In this document: in pieces, positions 32,704 through 46,156 of the stretch
How positions within the stretch are numbered: the stretch's first letter is position 1
Layout: every line of letters starts with the position of its first letter
Assembly (NCBI GenBank): GCA_947311845.1
Contig: CAMZMU010000020.1
Span: 35,169,946-35,233,945, forward strand
Direction: 5' to 3'
DNA from: Poa pratensis
Lineage: Eukaryota > Streptophyta > Magnoliopsida > Poales > Poaceae
DNA length: 64,000 nt
Program-made: the position numbers and the translations under genes
Notes under the pieces: model-generated
Told to the model about the DNA's origin: nothing
The model's input: the letters and a program-made list of their open reading frames with translations, nothing else
The model's database searches: none

Positions 32704-35700
32704 TCGTCGTCTTCAGCGCGGAACGGAAATCACGCACGCACGAACAGCTCCTTCGTTGCCGTTTCTTCCCGAATTAATTCCCGGCGTTTTAAAGCCCCAA
32801 ATCACGCACCGTTTCTTCCTAATAAAAGCCCACGGCCTCCTCTCCATTTCCCCTCTCACTCCCGACCGAATCGCGCCCCCAGGCTGTCCTAATTTCGTAT
32901 CACCATTAGCCACCATTGTTAAGCTTCGGAGCTTTTGTTCGTCCACGAAAACTATCTCGGATCTATTTGGTGTCAACATGAAAGTTGTGCGTATCATCGA
33001 TACCTACCACCCCGTGAAGTATCGTCCAATTCCATCCACCACAACTCCCCAATTTCGTGGTCAAACTCTTCCGATTTGAATAAGGAATCTTAGATCTCTT
33101 CGCGCTCGGTTCTTCAAATCGAAATCCCTCCGGTGAGAAGGTAAATCTAACCTTTATCTACAACTTTCCTGTTGAACACTTTTTGTTTTGACGTACGGAA
33201 TTTTCTGTACAATACAGATTGTGTTTGACGATTTTCGGAGAAGAAAACAATCTCAAATCTTCGGGCCGTAAAAACGAAAGTTGTTCCCCTGATCAAGACC
33301 TTTCTTTTGCCCCAAACCTCACCTCATTTGGTCGAGCGAGCTAGGAGATATTCGCGTTCGAAGTTTCGGACCAGAAAGGTATTTTGCGATTTGTGACCAA
33401 ACTATTCATCCACTTATGATATAATTGTGATAGTTAGATAGAGCACGTAATTATCTACAACTTTCATATAGATTGTTTTTCCATCCGAGCAACTTGATTT
33501 TTGGTCAAAATTCGTAGTCAACCGAGCCAGTCAGCGCTTCGTCATCGCCACGTCAGCGGTCAGAGTCAACAGTCAACCGAAGACCGGCAGTTTTGCAGAA
33601 AAAACCATAAAGATTAGAATCATCATAACTTTTTAATGGCTTATCCAATTTTTGCAAACTTTATATTTTTGGAAAGCTTAGGACTTGTAGAAACTTTTGG
33701 AATAGTTAAAATTATGTTTTGACAAATTCAAATTGGTTCAAATTTTAAATTTGTTTGTTTAAGTAAATTTGAGTTAACTTGAGTTTTAAAATTTATTTTT
33801 GGGCAGATCCAATTGCTATGACTTTGATTAGTTAATCTTTAGCCGTAGGAACCTTCCTAATATTTTTGTAGATTATTTTTCTACGAATTACTATTTATTT
33901 GTATTTATCCTCTTTTTAGGAGGATTTTTAATTATATTTAATGTTTAAAAATTATTTCTTCACCAAATTTCGAGCTATAATAACTTAGAATTATTTTGAA
34001 GAAGTTGAAATGTATTAGAAAGTACTTAGAAAAAATTTTGCATCTCAATTCATCAAACTTTTCCTTAGAAAATATTGTTAAGTTATTTTTGCTAATATTT
34101 TTCCTTAGCAAAAATTTAGCACCTTATAAATGGTGTACCTTCCTTAGAAATTTATTTTTTCATCCTTGGGATTTTCAACATGAAGCTAGAAGGACAATGA
34201 AGGACTTAGCCAAGAAAACAGACTCCAGAAGCTTCTCCAAGAAGTAAAAGCACTTAGAAGAAAATCAAGAGGAACTTCAAGAAGACCAACCACCTATATT
34301 CTCTAAGTCTTTCTCTCTTTTCTTTTCTTCTCTGTTAGACTTTGTGGTGGCTAAGTTATACCTAAGACCAGCCCTGGTGATACCAAAATCATCAAGTCTG
34401 CAGAACCATCAAGTCTACAAAATTTCAATGAAGTTATCACCACACCAAGGAAGGAAAGACAAGGAAGATTGAAGATGATCCTTGAAGACCAACTACATCC
34501 TTCTCTCGTCTATCCTTTTTCTTTCTTCCTACCTCTGTCTTTTACTTTGGACATAGACCAAGTCCTTTGTGTTTATGACTAAGTCCCTAGAGTGCTAGTT
34601 GAAGATTCTTTGAAGACCCAACATGTGAAGACTTGGAGCAACTATACCATCAATTTAGGTTGATTATATCAAGTTTATTTTTGCCCAACCTTGACCTTGA
34701 CCTAGCCAACTTGATTAAGTTATTTTGTCCATGTTCCTCAAATTGTTTTGCACATCATGCAAGCCATATCTCCTTAGAGTATTTTTGCATATCATGCATG
34801 GCATATTTTCCTTAAAGGTTTTTGGTATGATTGCATGTTTATTGTGGCTTGTTTGATGTGTTAAAAATTTCGGAGAGAGACGAAGGATTTTGCAACTGCT
34901 ACTCCTGCTCTCCCTGTTGTCAAGGCAAGTGGCACACCCCCATAAATTTCCTAAGTATTTTCTATGCATGACTTAGTGTATTTTTCTATAAGCATTTGTT
35001 GGATAGTATTGCTATGCAAAAACTGTTTAGAGTAGCACTCTTATACTAGTTGGTCTATAATCCTATTATAACTTGGTAGATTTGCTTAGCTATGCTAGTA
35101 GACGAACCTTGAATATCATAATAAGGTATTTGAGTTAGTAGAATGTGTGTTCCACTCTAAAAAAAGAAGAGTTCGAGCAAACTGGAGTTGAAGAAGTGGA
35201 AGATCTCCAAGGAAAGTTCGAGCGACTGGAGTTGAAGAAGTTGAAGAATCTCCTTATCCCAAGTTGATGGGTGAACAAAGGTAGAAGCTTAGTGGGGATA
35301 GACCACTGTTGACATCGTTAACTGGGGATAGACCAGCATTGAAATGGATCACTGGGCATAGACCAGTATTGCCACATTGATAACTGGGGATAGACCAGTA
35401 TTGAAATGGATCATTGGGGATAGACCAGTGATGCCACATGGATCACTGGGGATAGACCAGTGTTGCCACATGGTGCACAGGGGATAGACTTGTGTTACCA
35501 CATTTTAGTTCGATGATGCATGGATCACTAGGGATAGACTAGTGATGCCACAAGGTGCACTGGGGATAGACCGGTGTTACCTCACTTTGATTTTGTTGGC
35601 ACATGTGTCACTAGGGATGGACTAGTGATGCCATAGTGTGCACGTGTTATTAAATGGGTGTTTTCCAAATTGAAATTTGATAAAATAAAACAAAAATATT

Positions 35701-36178
35701 TTCCAAACTATAGGATAAAACTTGCTTTACGCAAAGAGCCTTCAAAACTCCACCAGCCTAAATATGCATATAGGTTATTAGAGTTATTCCACTAAGTGTC
35801 CACAGAGTGTCACTTGCCAGATCCATTTTATATGGTTCTGACCCACCTTGTTGCAACATTTTTCCTGTTGCAGGATGTTCAGACGATGAGTGAGGTTTCG
35901 TATAAGGTTTCGAGTCTACAACCAACATGTTTTTGCCTGTGGCACATGAAGATGATGGAGACTCACTGCTACTTTTATTCCGTTGTGCTGAACTTTGTAA
36001 AATGCTAGCCTTGAGCTATGCAATTTGTAATGAAAATTGTAAGTCTGGATCATGCGATGTAATAAAATTTGACGCATTTGCATGATATTCATCTTAGACT
36101 GTGTGTGCAAATGAATCGATCCAGGGGTTTGCACTATACACAGGGATCTTGCCATTTTCTAAGTGCAGGTCCGCTACA
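32704..36178 (+). mobile_element. 5'-truncated LTR related to LTR-X, without target duplication
   Basis: Aligns with LTR-X from about its 1880 position (CTTAGATCTCTTCGC, then CGGTTCTTCAAATCG at 33106) to its exact 3' end (AAGTGCAGGTCCGCTACA). Upstream U3 sequence is missing and no duplication flanks it; instead host LTR sequence is deleted. It contains TTAGAAA boxes (34026-34144), a hairpin array absent from LTR-X (35291-35627), and the intact form of the chromovirus target site at 36121-36140. Confidence 0.8.
35291..35627 (+). repeat. Array of ten hairpins with constant loop and varying stems
   Basis: Each copy is a 5-6-bp inverted repeat around GGATAGA (loops start at 35296, 35326, 35356, 35388, 35418, 35450, 35482, 35532, 35564 and 35615; spacing 30-32 or about 50 bp). 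Stems include AGTGG/CCACT, CACTGG/CCAGTG, CACTAG/CTAGTG, CACAGG/CTTGTG and CATTGG/CCAGTG. Two loops have a single change (GCATAGA, GGATGGA). Confidence 0.88.
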
Positions 36179-37395
36179 CAAATTGTCATGCTTTAATGGT
36201 AAACTTCTATGACGGCTACATGTCCTAACACACATAGTTGAAAGAAAATAATCATTTGTGTTGCTAGGTCACCCTCGTAAGGCTAGCGTGGTTCCTTTTT
36301 ACCCCCAGATAAAGAATGTTGGTCGACATTACTCTCACTTAATGCCTATGCCTTCTGTCACTAGGCCACTCTCTACCCACATACATCATACTTCATAATG
36401 GACAATATTCTAAACACTAGTGCAATGATTCATAATTCGTGTGCATGACCACATCTCTCTCATCTATCCACACTTGGTGGTGTCAATCACCTCATGACAA
36501 GGATAAACAAGGCATTATGCACAAATCAAACCATCACATGTATCATAGAATATATCCAAAGTATGACAAACCATAGAAATCCCAACATGACGGTAAATGC
36601 ATAACATAATATCATCTCATACCACAATATCCACCATAGGAATTATAAAGATAGTTCCATAATCATGCAAGGCACATCATATGGACTTCAACAATGATCA
36701 TACATAGAGAGATTGGATCAAGTTACCACCACAAACCCAAAGTCCAGGGGGTGGACTACTCCCCCTTCATCATGGTGATGATGGTGGAGATGTTGGAGAA
36801 GATGGAGATGATCTTGCTGTAGATGTTGATGATGAACACGCCGGAGGGGGGTGGAGCCCTCCGGAGGTGATTCCGGCGGCGTTTCCCCCTCCGATCTCCT
36901 CCGGCGGCAGCCTTCTGACTCTCTGTTTCGTGGTTTTGTGTTTCTCCGCCGCCTCCTCGCGAAACTCCTCGGGGGACTATTTTTATAGACGTTTTTAGGT
37001 CAAGACGAAGCCACGGAGACGAAAACGGACGGCATCGGAGCCACGAGGAATAAAAGAGGTGGTCCCACACAGCCAAGGAATCTGGCCGCGTGGGACCATC
37101 TATTTTCTTCCTCGGACTTCCTTTTTCGCGGATCCTTGGCTCGTACGTCTTCTTATTTCCAAATATTGGGCCCCGTAAAATATTAGGTCATTTGGACGTC
37201 GTTTGGTCCCTGAAAGTCAAAAATATGGAAAAAGGGGTTTTCTGGTTCTGCAGGGTTAATTCCAAATAAATGGGGAAACTGTGAATTATCCCCTAAAATC
37301 ATTATAAAACATAAATATAACCCATATATGATGCAAATAAGTTGGAATATCAAGCAATAAAATGTAAAGTTCATGTATGCATTTTACATGCATCA

Positions 37396-37959
37396 GCAGG
37401 GGATCGCCCGGGCGGTATAGTGGAGGACCCACAACGGAACAACAGCCCGCAGCCCAGCCGGCCGACCGAGCGGTCGATGATTGATTCGATCGACATGTTC
37501 CGGGAAACCTGTTGTTTACGAGGGAGACATTTTGACTCTAGAGATCACATGCTTCTCGTTAAATGAAAAAAACCAAAAAAAACAGTAAGCATTTTAATTT
37601 TTTGAAGATCATCAGTTCTGAACATATACAAGTTTTCTACATATGTGTTGAGTTTTGTGGTGAAATGACATTCGTAGTACTTTGTGCAAAAAGAACAAAA
37701 ACAATCAGTGGTTTTTTAATCACTGATTTTTCTTTTTACACTGAACAATTTTGTTCAGACTTTTTTGAAATGTTTTACTATGTTTTTAGTTTTTTTCAGC
37801 CAGTAGTAGGTGAGCTCGGGAGCCAATTTGAATTTCTGGTTGTCTATGTTCTTTTTAAACCGATCTACATTCAAACTTCCATATTTTGAGTTATACAATT
37901 TTGAATTGACTACCGTTTGTATTCCTCTTATTCCATACTCCAAGTAAAGTAAAGTAGAT
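37396..37959. other. Spacer right of the 26780-37395 element; no gene
   Basis: GC-rich start, then T-rich sequence that may be the U3 of the following LTR-like fragment. No domains in any frame. Confidence 0.35.
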
Positions 37960-38631
37960 CATCTCCATCGACCTAAATCCCTATATAAGTCGCAGCCCCG
38001 CACCCTAGATTCTTCCAAATTTGAAACCCTAGTTTCACCTCTCCTTTTCAATCCTTTGCTCCCCACAGGTCTAACTTTGTTGTTGACCGTCGGCTTCTGA
38101 ACGAAATTTGTAGATCTATCAATATCTTTCCACCCCGGCAAACCTCGCCTCTTTTCATCCACCATAGCAAAATAATTTCGTAGCGCAAGCTTTCATATCT
38201 GATGGTATCCGCACTCGTGGATTGAAATTCAAATTTCTTTGCTAAGTTGTTAGATCCGATCATTCTCCACAAATTTTGTGATTTTTTTAATTTGAGCAAT
38301 GCATCTGCCCCTCGAATACAGATCTATGTTCAAGTCATGTCATGCATTCAAAGATGAATATTTGAAGATGTACTCATCCTTTGGTGAAACCGCAGATGTT
38401 TCCGTGATCCATTAGGCACGATCTACCAATAAATTCCATAGTCTCAATTAAGATATTTTTCAATTTCTCATCCATCCGGAGGTCCGACAACAGATTATAT
38501 GTTGTTTTATTTCTTTCCTTTTGTCCATCGGAGGCAATCTACATCTTCTATCCATAATCTAGATCATATCATCTAGACGGGAGTATGTTAAATATATTTA
38601 TGTTCCCAAAATGTTAGATTCCGGAGTTGAT
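37960..38631 (+). mobile_element. LTR fragment distantly related to LTR-X
   Basis: TATATAAG at 37982-37989, then GAAACCCTAG-type leader and ATCAATATCTTTCCACCCCG, matching LTR-X near 1790-1830 (TCAATATCTTTCCATCCCG), and CTCGCCTCTTTTCATC. Terminated on the right by the next LTR at 38632. Confidence 0.5.
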
Positions 38632-40111
38632 TGATAACCCACAAGTATAGGGGATCGCATGTAGCCTTTTCGATAAGTAAGAGTGTCGAACCCAACGAGG
38701 AGCTAAAGGTAGGATAAGTATTCTCTGAAGTTCTATCAACCACCGATACAACTCTACGCACACTAAACGTTTACTTTATCTAAGAAATAATACTAGAGTA
38801 ACAATACGGGTACGAGAGATAGCTTTGTGAGATAATAAATACAAGAAAGTAAATGTTAGTGCTGCAGCAATAAAATACACTAAGTAACCATAAACTAACA
38901 GTACCATGAGTGTGGAAAAGTGGTAGTAATTGTGATGGCTTTGTCCAAAATTAATTACCGAATATATCGGGTTCATTGTCTTCGATGCAGTTTTCTATGT
39001 GGGAGAGGCTAAATATACATGCACTCCACTACTTGGGATTACAAGTACTATATGATTGGATTGTTAGAAAGCATCCGCGAATACTAACAATGCATTAAGA
39101 TTTCCCCAACCATAGCCTTAAGTTTAAGGTACTCTTACTCCCATACGTGTAACTAACCGGTTCAGCCCTTAGGTTTCAGTCACCCCGGCAGGACTCCCCC
39201 CTTCGTTTACAAATACTACCAACCCCGTGATATTTGATCCATGCGTGCAAAAGTATAATGGACACCAAAGGACAGTACCATTTCAACATACAACTCTAAT
39301 GAACCAAAGATATTCAACCAAGCAATCAAAAGACAAATAAACTACACAAACATGTCATAGATCATAGGATAAATATTATAGCATCAAACATGTTTACATA
39401 GGACGGTACAGAGGTTTGTGGGAGGATGAACCACTGAATACAAGGAGGAGTTGGTGATGGAGATGGCGGTGAAGACGGCGGAGAGGCAGCGCGGTGGCGC
39501 GGGGCGGCGGCGCGGGGAGCTCCTTCCCCGCCGCCGGCATCATGGGGGAGCGCCGCCCTTAGCCTCCCTCCTTCATGGCTTCTTGGGAGCCCTCCCCAAT
39601 GGAGATGAGATCCATGGGGGAGGCAAAAACGTGGCTTTGGTGGCTGCAAATTCGTGGTATGCGGTGTTCTCCACGAGTTAGATTCCCTCTCTTTATATAG
39701 CTTCTCAGATTCCCGTCATCCCATCTAGGGTTGCAGTAAATCGGGCTTATCTCGGCCGTCCGGACTCGGAATCAGGCGAATTTTCTGTCTAGAACATTCG
39801 CCGTACAATTTCCTGCAACTTTGTCTTCGGCGAGACTTCCGTGGGACGCCGTCTTCGGGCCCAAACGAGCCCATCTTTGAAAAACGTTTCCAGACAGATT
39901 TCAGGAAAGTCCCAATTCGACTCCAACAAGGTTTCCTCTTGTATTTTTGATAATTCCTACACATCAAAGAGTAAAACAAGAACATTGTGCACTTTTGCAA
40001 CTATTAATAGGTTAGTCCAAATAAATCATAAACTTAATATAAAAACAAGTGTCAAAGGCATAATATTAACATGAAACAATCAAAAATTATAGATACGTTT
40101 TGGACATAACA
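38632..40111 (-). repeat. 3' LTR of the large minus-strand gypsy element
   Basis: Plus strand TGATAACCCACAAGTATAGG to ACATAACA, followed by polypurine complement ACATCCCCAAGCTTAA (40112-40127). The 3' CA and minus-strand TATA (GCTATATAAAGAG, about 39690-39702) support the boundaries. GC-rich leader at 39450-39620. Confidence 0.75.
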
Positions 40112-40656
40112 ACATCCCCAAGCTTAATTCCTGCTCGTCCTCGAGTAGGTAAATGATAACAAAATAATTTTTGATTGTAAATGCTATGATCAGATCTTTA
40201 ACAATTGCATGATGTATGGATAACAAAACTTAGCAATCATGTTACCTAATGAAAAGTATCAACGAACTAAGAGCTTATAACATGAAATTTATAAACATCA
40301 ACAAGATTGTAATGACCATAATAAAGCATGATAGAGTGGTATCTCGCTTGCCCTCAATTGTGGAGCAAAACATAAATGCCAAGGCACCTCTGAAGTTCAA
40401 GTGAAGACTAGATGTAAAGATATCAAAGGAAAAATCATCATAGTTATACCGCAGATAACCGTATTCTGGGACAAGCACATTACACTAAGAATGACAGTTA
40501 TGCTCTCGAGAAGGTGCTCAAAGAAAGGATGGTGACTCAATATAAAAATAAAAGATTGACCCTTCGCAGAGGGAAGCAGGGATTAACATGTGCTAGAGCT
40601 TTTTATTTATAAAACAGAAGTAAAAATATGTTTTGGGAGGTGGTTGTTCCTGTCAA

Positions 40657-43600
40657 TGTAACGGACCGATTTTTGGAGTTTTCAAAAACTTTTATTCAAA
40701 AATGAGGACTTGAAAATTTCGTTTAATAAAATAAAACTTAACTAGACTTTTCTTAAACATGAAGCTTTAAAATGATTTTGGCATCAACTTGGATAAATCT
40801 TTTGTTTTATTTTCCCTTCAAGTTGGATCATATTTTCTTGGCTTCGGCATATTAAAATATTCTTCTCTAAATTAGATTCAGTTTTCATAAATTTATTTCG
40901 TATGTTTCGGAGCTTTATAGCATTTTCTAAAAGGAAAATCTTTTCCTTCTATTCTCTTATTTCGTTCTATCTAAAATCCTAATTGGATTTGGTCCTCCAT
41001 ATCATACGTATAACTAGTACAGCATTGGTCGATTTCTTTCCTTCCTTGCTATTTTCTCATGTCCTTCTTTCTCTACAATCCCATTGGGCACTCATATACA
41101 TGCACGTGCAAGCAATGCTTTCAGCATGCACCGATGGACCTCGTTTCTTCTGTTCTTTTTCCTACCGATGCACTAGCAGGTGACTTAGCTAGTTCCTCTC
41201 CCTCGTTCTTTTTCTTTCTGTTCCGTTCTCCTTACCCAGCCAAACCAGCAGAGGCAGCTCAGCCAAGATGAAGCCTCGCTGTTTCCTCTTCCTCTCCCTG
41301 GCCCTGCACGCACTTACTCAGCCAGCCAGAAACAGCAGCTCAAATGTCGCACAAGAAACTGCAGGCGCATCTGAAACTGCCGCTGCCATTGCGTCGCCCC
41401 GGCCTAAATAAAGCAACGAGTCGACTCCTCGTGCTCTCCTTTCCATCTCACACCGCAAGCACAATATCTAGCTCGCACGCGCGGGTCACACGCCAAATCG
41501 CCTAGCGCCGCACTGCTTTCTCTTCCTCTCAACGCACGCACGCACATAAACGACAGCTCACCGAAACTGCCGCATCAAATGCTCTTCAATCCGGCATTCA
41601 TGTTTTATTCCGTTTGCCTCATAACAACCACAATGACTCCCTCTACGAATACCTTAGCTATCCCATTCTCTCATTTTTCCATCTCGCTCCACCACCCAGA
41701 CCCAACTCGTCCACACCATCCAAGCTCATGGAGCTCCGATACAGACCACCGTTGGACGCAGCCCCGTTCCCAACGACTCCGTCTACCACAAGCCGAACTG
41801 CTGCACCAACAAGGCCACGAGGAGGAGGAGAACCGATCCAGGCGACCAGAATATCGAACCGTGGATTGCAGCCGACGAGTCGTGCAACTCCATCTGCTCT
41901 GTTCATCGAGTTCGTCGCGTATGGTGAGAATCAGATTGATTCCTTTGCATAGTTATCTCATATCATGTATCACTGCCTCCTAGACATCCTTTCGTAGCCT
42001 ATCCAAGCCATTGTCCATGCCAACTCTTAACCATGCCATCCAATGTCGACATGGTTATGCCATCGCCAATTTTCGACACAATTCAGTTAAATCCTTTCGC
42101 GTCACTTTGTTCAAATAATGTCTATCAATACAGAGGACAAGACGGATCTCCAAGCTGACCATCATATATCATACTCCACTGATGCCAATTCGTCGAATAG
42201 CGACATTGCCATACAAATCCTTTTCTGGTTCATCTTTACACTTCGATCTAAAATGTGAAAGTATCTAGCTGACCTTAGGACCATCTTGTGGTGTTAGATT
42301 GTAAATCCTTTGGATAGATTTGAGTTAGGTTTTTATATATTTATAGTTGGGTCAATTACAATTAGTTCTTGAATTGTGTGCTTGATTTAGTGTGTGATTT
42401 ATTTTCTTAGTTGAACCACATGTCTAGGTGTTTGCTGTAGTTTATATATATTGTTTGCTGACACGTGAAGATGGTCGTTTCGTTTATATTCAAATATTGT
42501 CTATGGTTTATTATTATAGATAGAATTGCTTGTGTTACTTTGTAAATATCACTAGCATGATTACGGTGATAAATCGTGTGACGTTGATCCATGCGTAATA
42601 TTTCATTCAAGCATGACTTGTTAATATTGTTTTGTCTAGTTTGTGCATGTTTAGCTAACTATGTTTCATAATATTTTACTTGTTCACTATTGAGAAGTAA
42701 GTTAGTACTGTTTACAAGGATGACATTCTTTGTTTCCTATTGTTTGCCTAGTAACTCATGCATAGACTTAGTTGTTGTAATCATGCTATAAGTACCTCTT
42801 ATTGTGCTCTTACATAGTGTTGTTTGTCTGGTTTATCGTCCATGCTTAGCTATTTTTGTATCTTGTGTAGCATTTGTTATATACGAAGCTTAGTTATTAG
42901 TTCTAGTAGCATATATGTGTACTAGAAATGTCTTGTATGGGTATTCAATTATATATAATCAAATACTGTCATGTTCATTGGTTCCTCCTCTGAGTTATCC
43001 ACATAGATATTTGTGTTAGTATTCCATGATATATATATTGCTTTATGTTCATGTATGCTAGCATAGCCTTATCCATTGACTAGATAATACTATGCTTTTA
43101 GTGGTTGTTTAGTTCTATATGTACATTGTGTCTAATACATGTATGTTACCTTATTCGTGTGTTACTTGTTGTAGTACATCGTCTTGTGCTTATGGTAGTT
43201 TATATGTCACGTAGTATTGCATGATAATACCATATCGTTGTATATGCTTGTGAGCATGTGTTTTCTTTTAAGTAGAATTTTGAATAACATTGGCATGCGT
43301 GTGACCTTGTAGTATATACTTGTATGCCTTGTCCTCTCGTGCTAGTAATGTTAAGCTTGACCGTTATTTGGTAATATGCTATAATACCTCCCAAATGTAG
43401 TCTAGTATATCCTTCGTGATTATTCATATAGTGTTATGTTATGACCATGCTTAGTATATATTATGCTTTGTTGCTATATGCATGAATAATATTCTAGTTA
43501 TGAAATGTATTTATAAGTTGTTTACGTGTAGATAACATATCTTAGTTGATACCTAGTTGTGGCATGATTCATATGTTATTAGATATTGTTACACCTTGTT

Positions 43601-45818
43601 TAGTTCCTAGCTTATTCTCGTTGGAGTTTAGCTATGGTAGTATTTATTTATTGTTTATTTTATCCTTGTGTGTTGTGGTGTATAGCTATATGATGCGCTA
43701 GTGTAATGTGTGTTTTCATAGTATCAACTTTAGTTGCAATGGATGTTGTTATATGATGACGATGTTCAGCTTAGTTTTTGTGTTGTTATATGCTTATGAT
43801 GGCATGCTAGATAATCCTTGTTACGGCTTATATTACTAGTATGACAGGTATTGGTTTGATTATTGCAAACTAGTATGATATGGTTTGTTGATATGTCTTG
43901 TTTACATGTTTGTTAAGTATCTAGTTTTTCTATAGTTTATATGTTATAGAGTTTATCGGGTTACACGGGTACGACCAACTATGTTATAGCCCCTATGTTG
44001 GGTTTGTAGACAGTATAGTAAGATCTACATGTATCTCTTTATGACGACATTCTAGTATGATAATCTATCCACATATCTAATCCTAGCTCTTTATCTTGAT
44101 AATCTATCCTAGCATCCTATCCATGCCATTTGATTCATATCTGAGTTGTCACAACTCACTTCCACAATTCTATCAAGTTGTTCTATATTCTTCTCCCACT
44201 ACTACTCCATGCATTCTCATTTGTATTTCATTTGGATTTGGTAATTATTGCTCTGGTATTTATTTGGTTGCCATTTGCTATCGTTACGACGAGTAGGGAG
44301 TGACGTGGTTGGACGGATATAATCAGCTTATTGAAGAACGTGGTTATAATCAGCTTACTGAAGAAGAAGATTCGTCAACGAAGGCATGCCCCCCCTCTCA
44401 TGTGTTTTATCCTATGTTTTTAAAAAGGGGCATTATTTTATTGTTTTACAAATATGCATGCTATTTTATTCAAGTTACTGGCGTGTCGATTGACACACCA
44501 GCCTGATCCGCTTGTCGCCTTATACTTGATACCCTGAGTAGAAATTATATAGTAATCATGTAGAGTAGAAATGCTTAGCCATGCTCAATATTTACTAGGA
44601 TATCTTTATCTTGCCTCTTCGGAGGAATTGGTTGACCTTTGGGTCACAAACATATTTCTGGACATGATGAGCTCGTTGAGCTTGGCTGATGAGCCGTTGT
44701 TGCTTCCTCTACTCTACCTTCTACTCTGGGTGAAACTTACCATCTAACACTGGCGCGGGCGACTGCTGGATCAACAATGAAGGAGCGATTGGCTGCCCTT
44801 CACAAGCTGAAGGGGGCAATCCGTCGTCCGTGCCGCATAAGGGCCTAATAAGTCTCGGATTTGAAGATTGTGACCACCGTACAACCACATGCTAATGGGC
44901 TCTGGCTGGGTCAAGTAAGTTAGTCAGCCTTTGGTGTCGATGTCGCCGTACCGCAGATGGGGTGTCTGCCTACGGGAGAACCTTCGGCACAGATGGGGGG
45001 ACCGGTTTGGGGACGTACTCTCAGTTCCGGCGCCATACCCGGTGGGCATGTCACATCTTTGGGGGATCTAGCTAAAAGACCTTGTCACGAATTCTCTATT
45101 GCTATGCTAGCGACGGCTGGTTGCAATTAGGCGAGTTTGTGACGTGTGGTGAAAGTGTACCACCTCTGCAGAGTGTAAAACTATTCGAATAGCCGTGTCC
45201 ACGGTCATGGACGACACATGAATCTTTCTTGACATACAGGAACCCTGTTTTGCTACTTCCCTCTACCCCTATTCTGGAATCTTATGGAGAACGTGAGGTG
45301 TCGAGGACACTCACGATGTTGAGAAACATTACACTGAATACAAAATCTGTTTTCATCTAAAATTGTTTTTATCAAAACTATTATGGTATTGCAAATAAAA
45401 TTGGCTTTTATGCAAAAGAACCATACAGCCTTCCTTTGAAGCCACATGTAGCTATTATAGGTCTTGCATGAGGGGGCACGCTGAGTACATTATTATGTAC
45501 TCATCGCATTGCTTTGTTGATTATTCAGAGCACGACCAAGAAGGAGAAGACTACGACAGCAACGACGACGCTTAGGAGTGAGGCCTCGTGGACTACATCG
45601 ACTGCCTGTGGCTAGATGGAGTCACTTCGCGTTTATATTTCCGCTGAGCTTTCTGATTGTAATAAATGTCACAAGACATTTCTCTATCGTTATTCGAATT
45701 ATGTAACTGTACTTTTTGAACGTTCTGCAATGGTATCATTTCGCTGTGTTGTCAACATTGATCTTGGGATTGACATGATTACACAGGAGGTCTGGAAGTG
45801 TAAGTTCCGGTCCTCACA
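40657..45818 (+). repeat. 5' LTR of the young element (5162 bp)
   Basis: TGTAACGGACCG to GGTCCTCACA. Likely TATA (TAAATAAA) at 41405-41412 with a GC-rich leader (41250-41900), then a long TG-rich segment (42300-44100). Palindrome module at 45148-45215, hairpin GAGTACAT-TATT-ATGTACTC at 45483-45502. Open frames at 41579-41983 and 41614-41952 are repeated in the other LTR only because it is a recent copy. Confidence 0.95.
45148..45215 (+). other. Triple-palindrome module in the young element's 5' LTR
   Basis: CTCTGCAGAG, CTATTCGAATAG and CCGTGTCCACGG, about 600 bp before the LTR end. The 3' LTR copy is at 51823-51890. Confidence 0.75.
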
Positions 45819-45822
45819 AAAG

Positions 45823-45835
45823 TGGTATCAGAGCC
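45823..45835 (+). other. Primer binding site, initiator tRNA-Met
   Basis: TGGTATCAGAGCC four bases after the LTR, as in the chromovirus at 9246-9258. Confidence 0.9.
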
Positions 45836-45934
45836 GACGTCGACCTAGTCACGTGGCCTTAGCTAGAAATGGAAAGCCTTAGGGGTTATTTCAAAAGTAA
45901 AATACTATTTATGAAAATCCTCATAGTCTAATTC

Positions 45935-46156
45935 TTGACTATTTCTATTCCTTCTCTTATCTTGTCCAACATTGTGTTTAACTACTTCTTCCCTATCCAC
46001 TTCTTTAGTATACCATACCCTGTCCAAGAGAAGCTAGATCAAGAACTGAAGGAGTCAAGAGGTCTACCATACTCAACATCCTTCACTGTTGAAGACCGGG
46101 CACCAAAACCTGCTGTGACCAAACAACCATATAGGATGAGTTTGGAAAGACCCTGA
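45935..46156 (+). pseudogene. Short frame, possible pol relic
   Basis: 73 codons with no start context. The end KPAVTKQPYRMSLERP resembles the segment just before the RT domain of the chromovirus ([14 protein letters not shown]), then stops. Resemblance covers about ten residues only, so it may be chance. Confidence 0.25.

Larger units (their letters stand above)
26780..37395 (-). mobile_element. Non-autonomous Ty3/gypsy element, tRNA-Asp primed (Sabrina/WHAM-like)
   Basis: Target duplications GCAGG at 26775-26779 and 37396-37400. In minus orientation the 5' LTR is 32592-37395 (interrupted), the primer site 32564-32581, and the 3' LTR 26780-28353 with polypurine tract at 28354-28368. After removing the insertion at 28676-30327 the internal region is only about 2.6 kb and has no gag or pol motifs, so it would depend on another element's proteins. 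LTRs differ by roughly 2% plus a 27-bp deletion. Confidence 0.88.
32592..37395 (-). repeat. 5' LTR of the 26780-37395 element, split by an LTR-X relative
   Basis: Outer part 32592-32703 and inner part 36179-37395 align to 26780-28353. About 220 bp equivalent to 26893-27117 are missing at the split. The first base pair of the LTR has mutated from TG to TT. Confidence 0.85.

Noticed and set aside
35291..35627. CRISPR-like regularly spaced repeats
   Set aside because: Units are hairpins inside a plant LTR, with varying repeats rather than constant repeats and unique spacers; the genome is eukaryotic.
41579..41983. 134-codon frame repeated exactly at 48253-48657
   Set aside because: The exact repeat is due to recent LTR duplication. 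Ser/Pro/Thr-rich with no domain, lying across the promoter leader.
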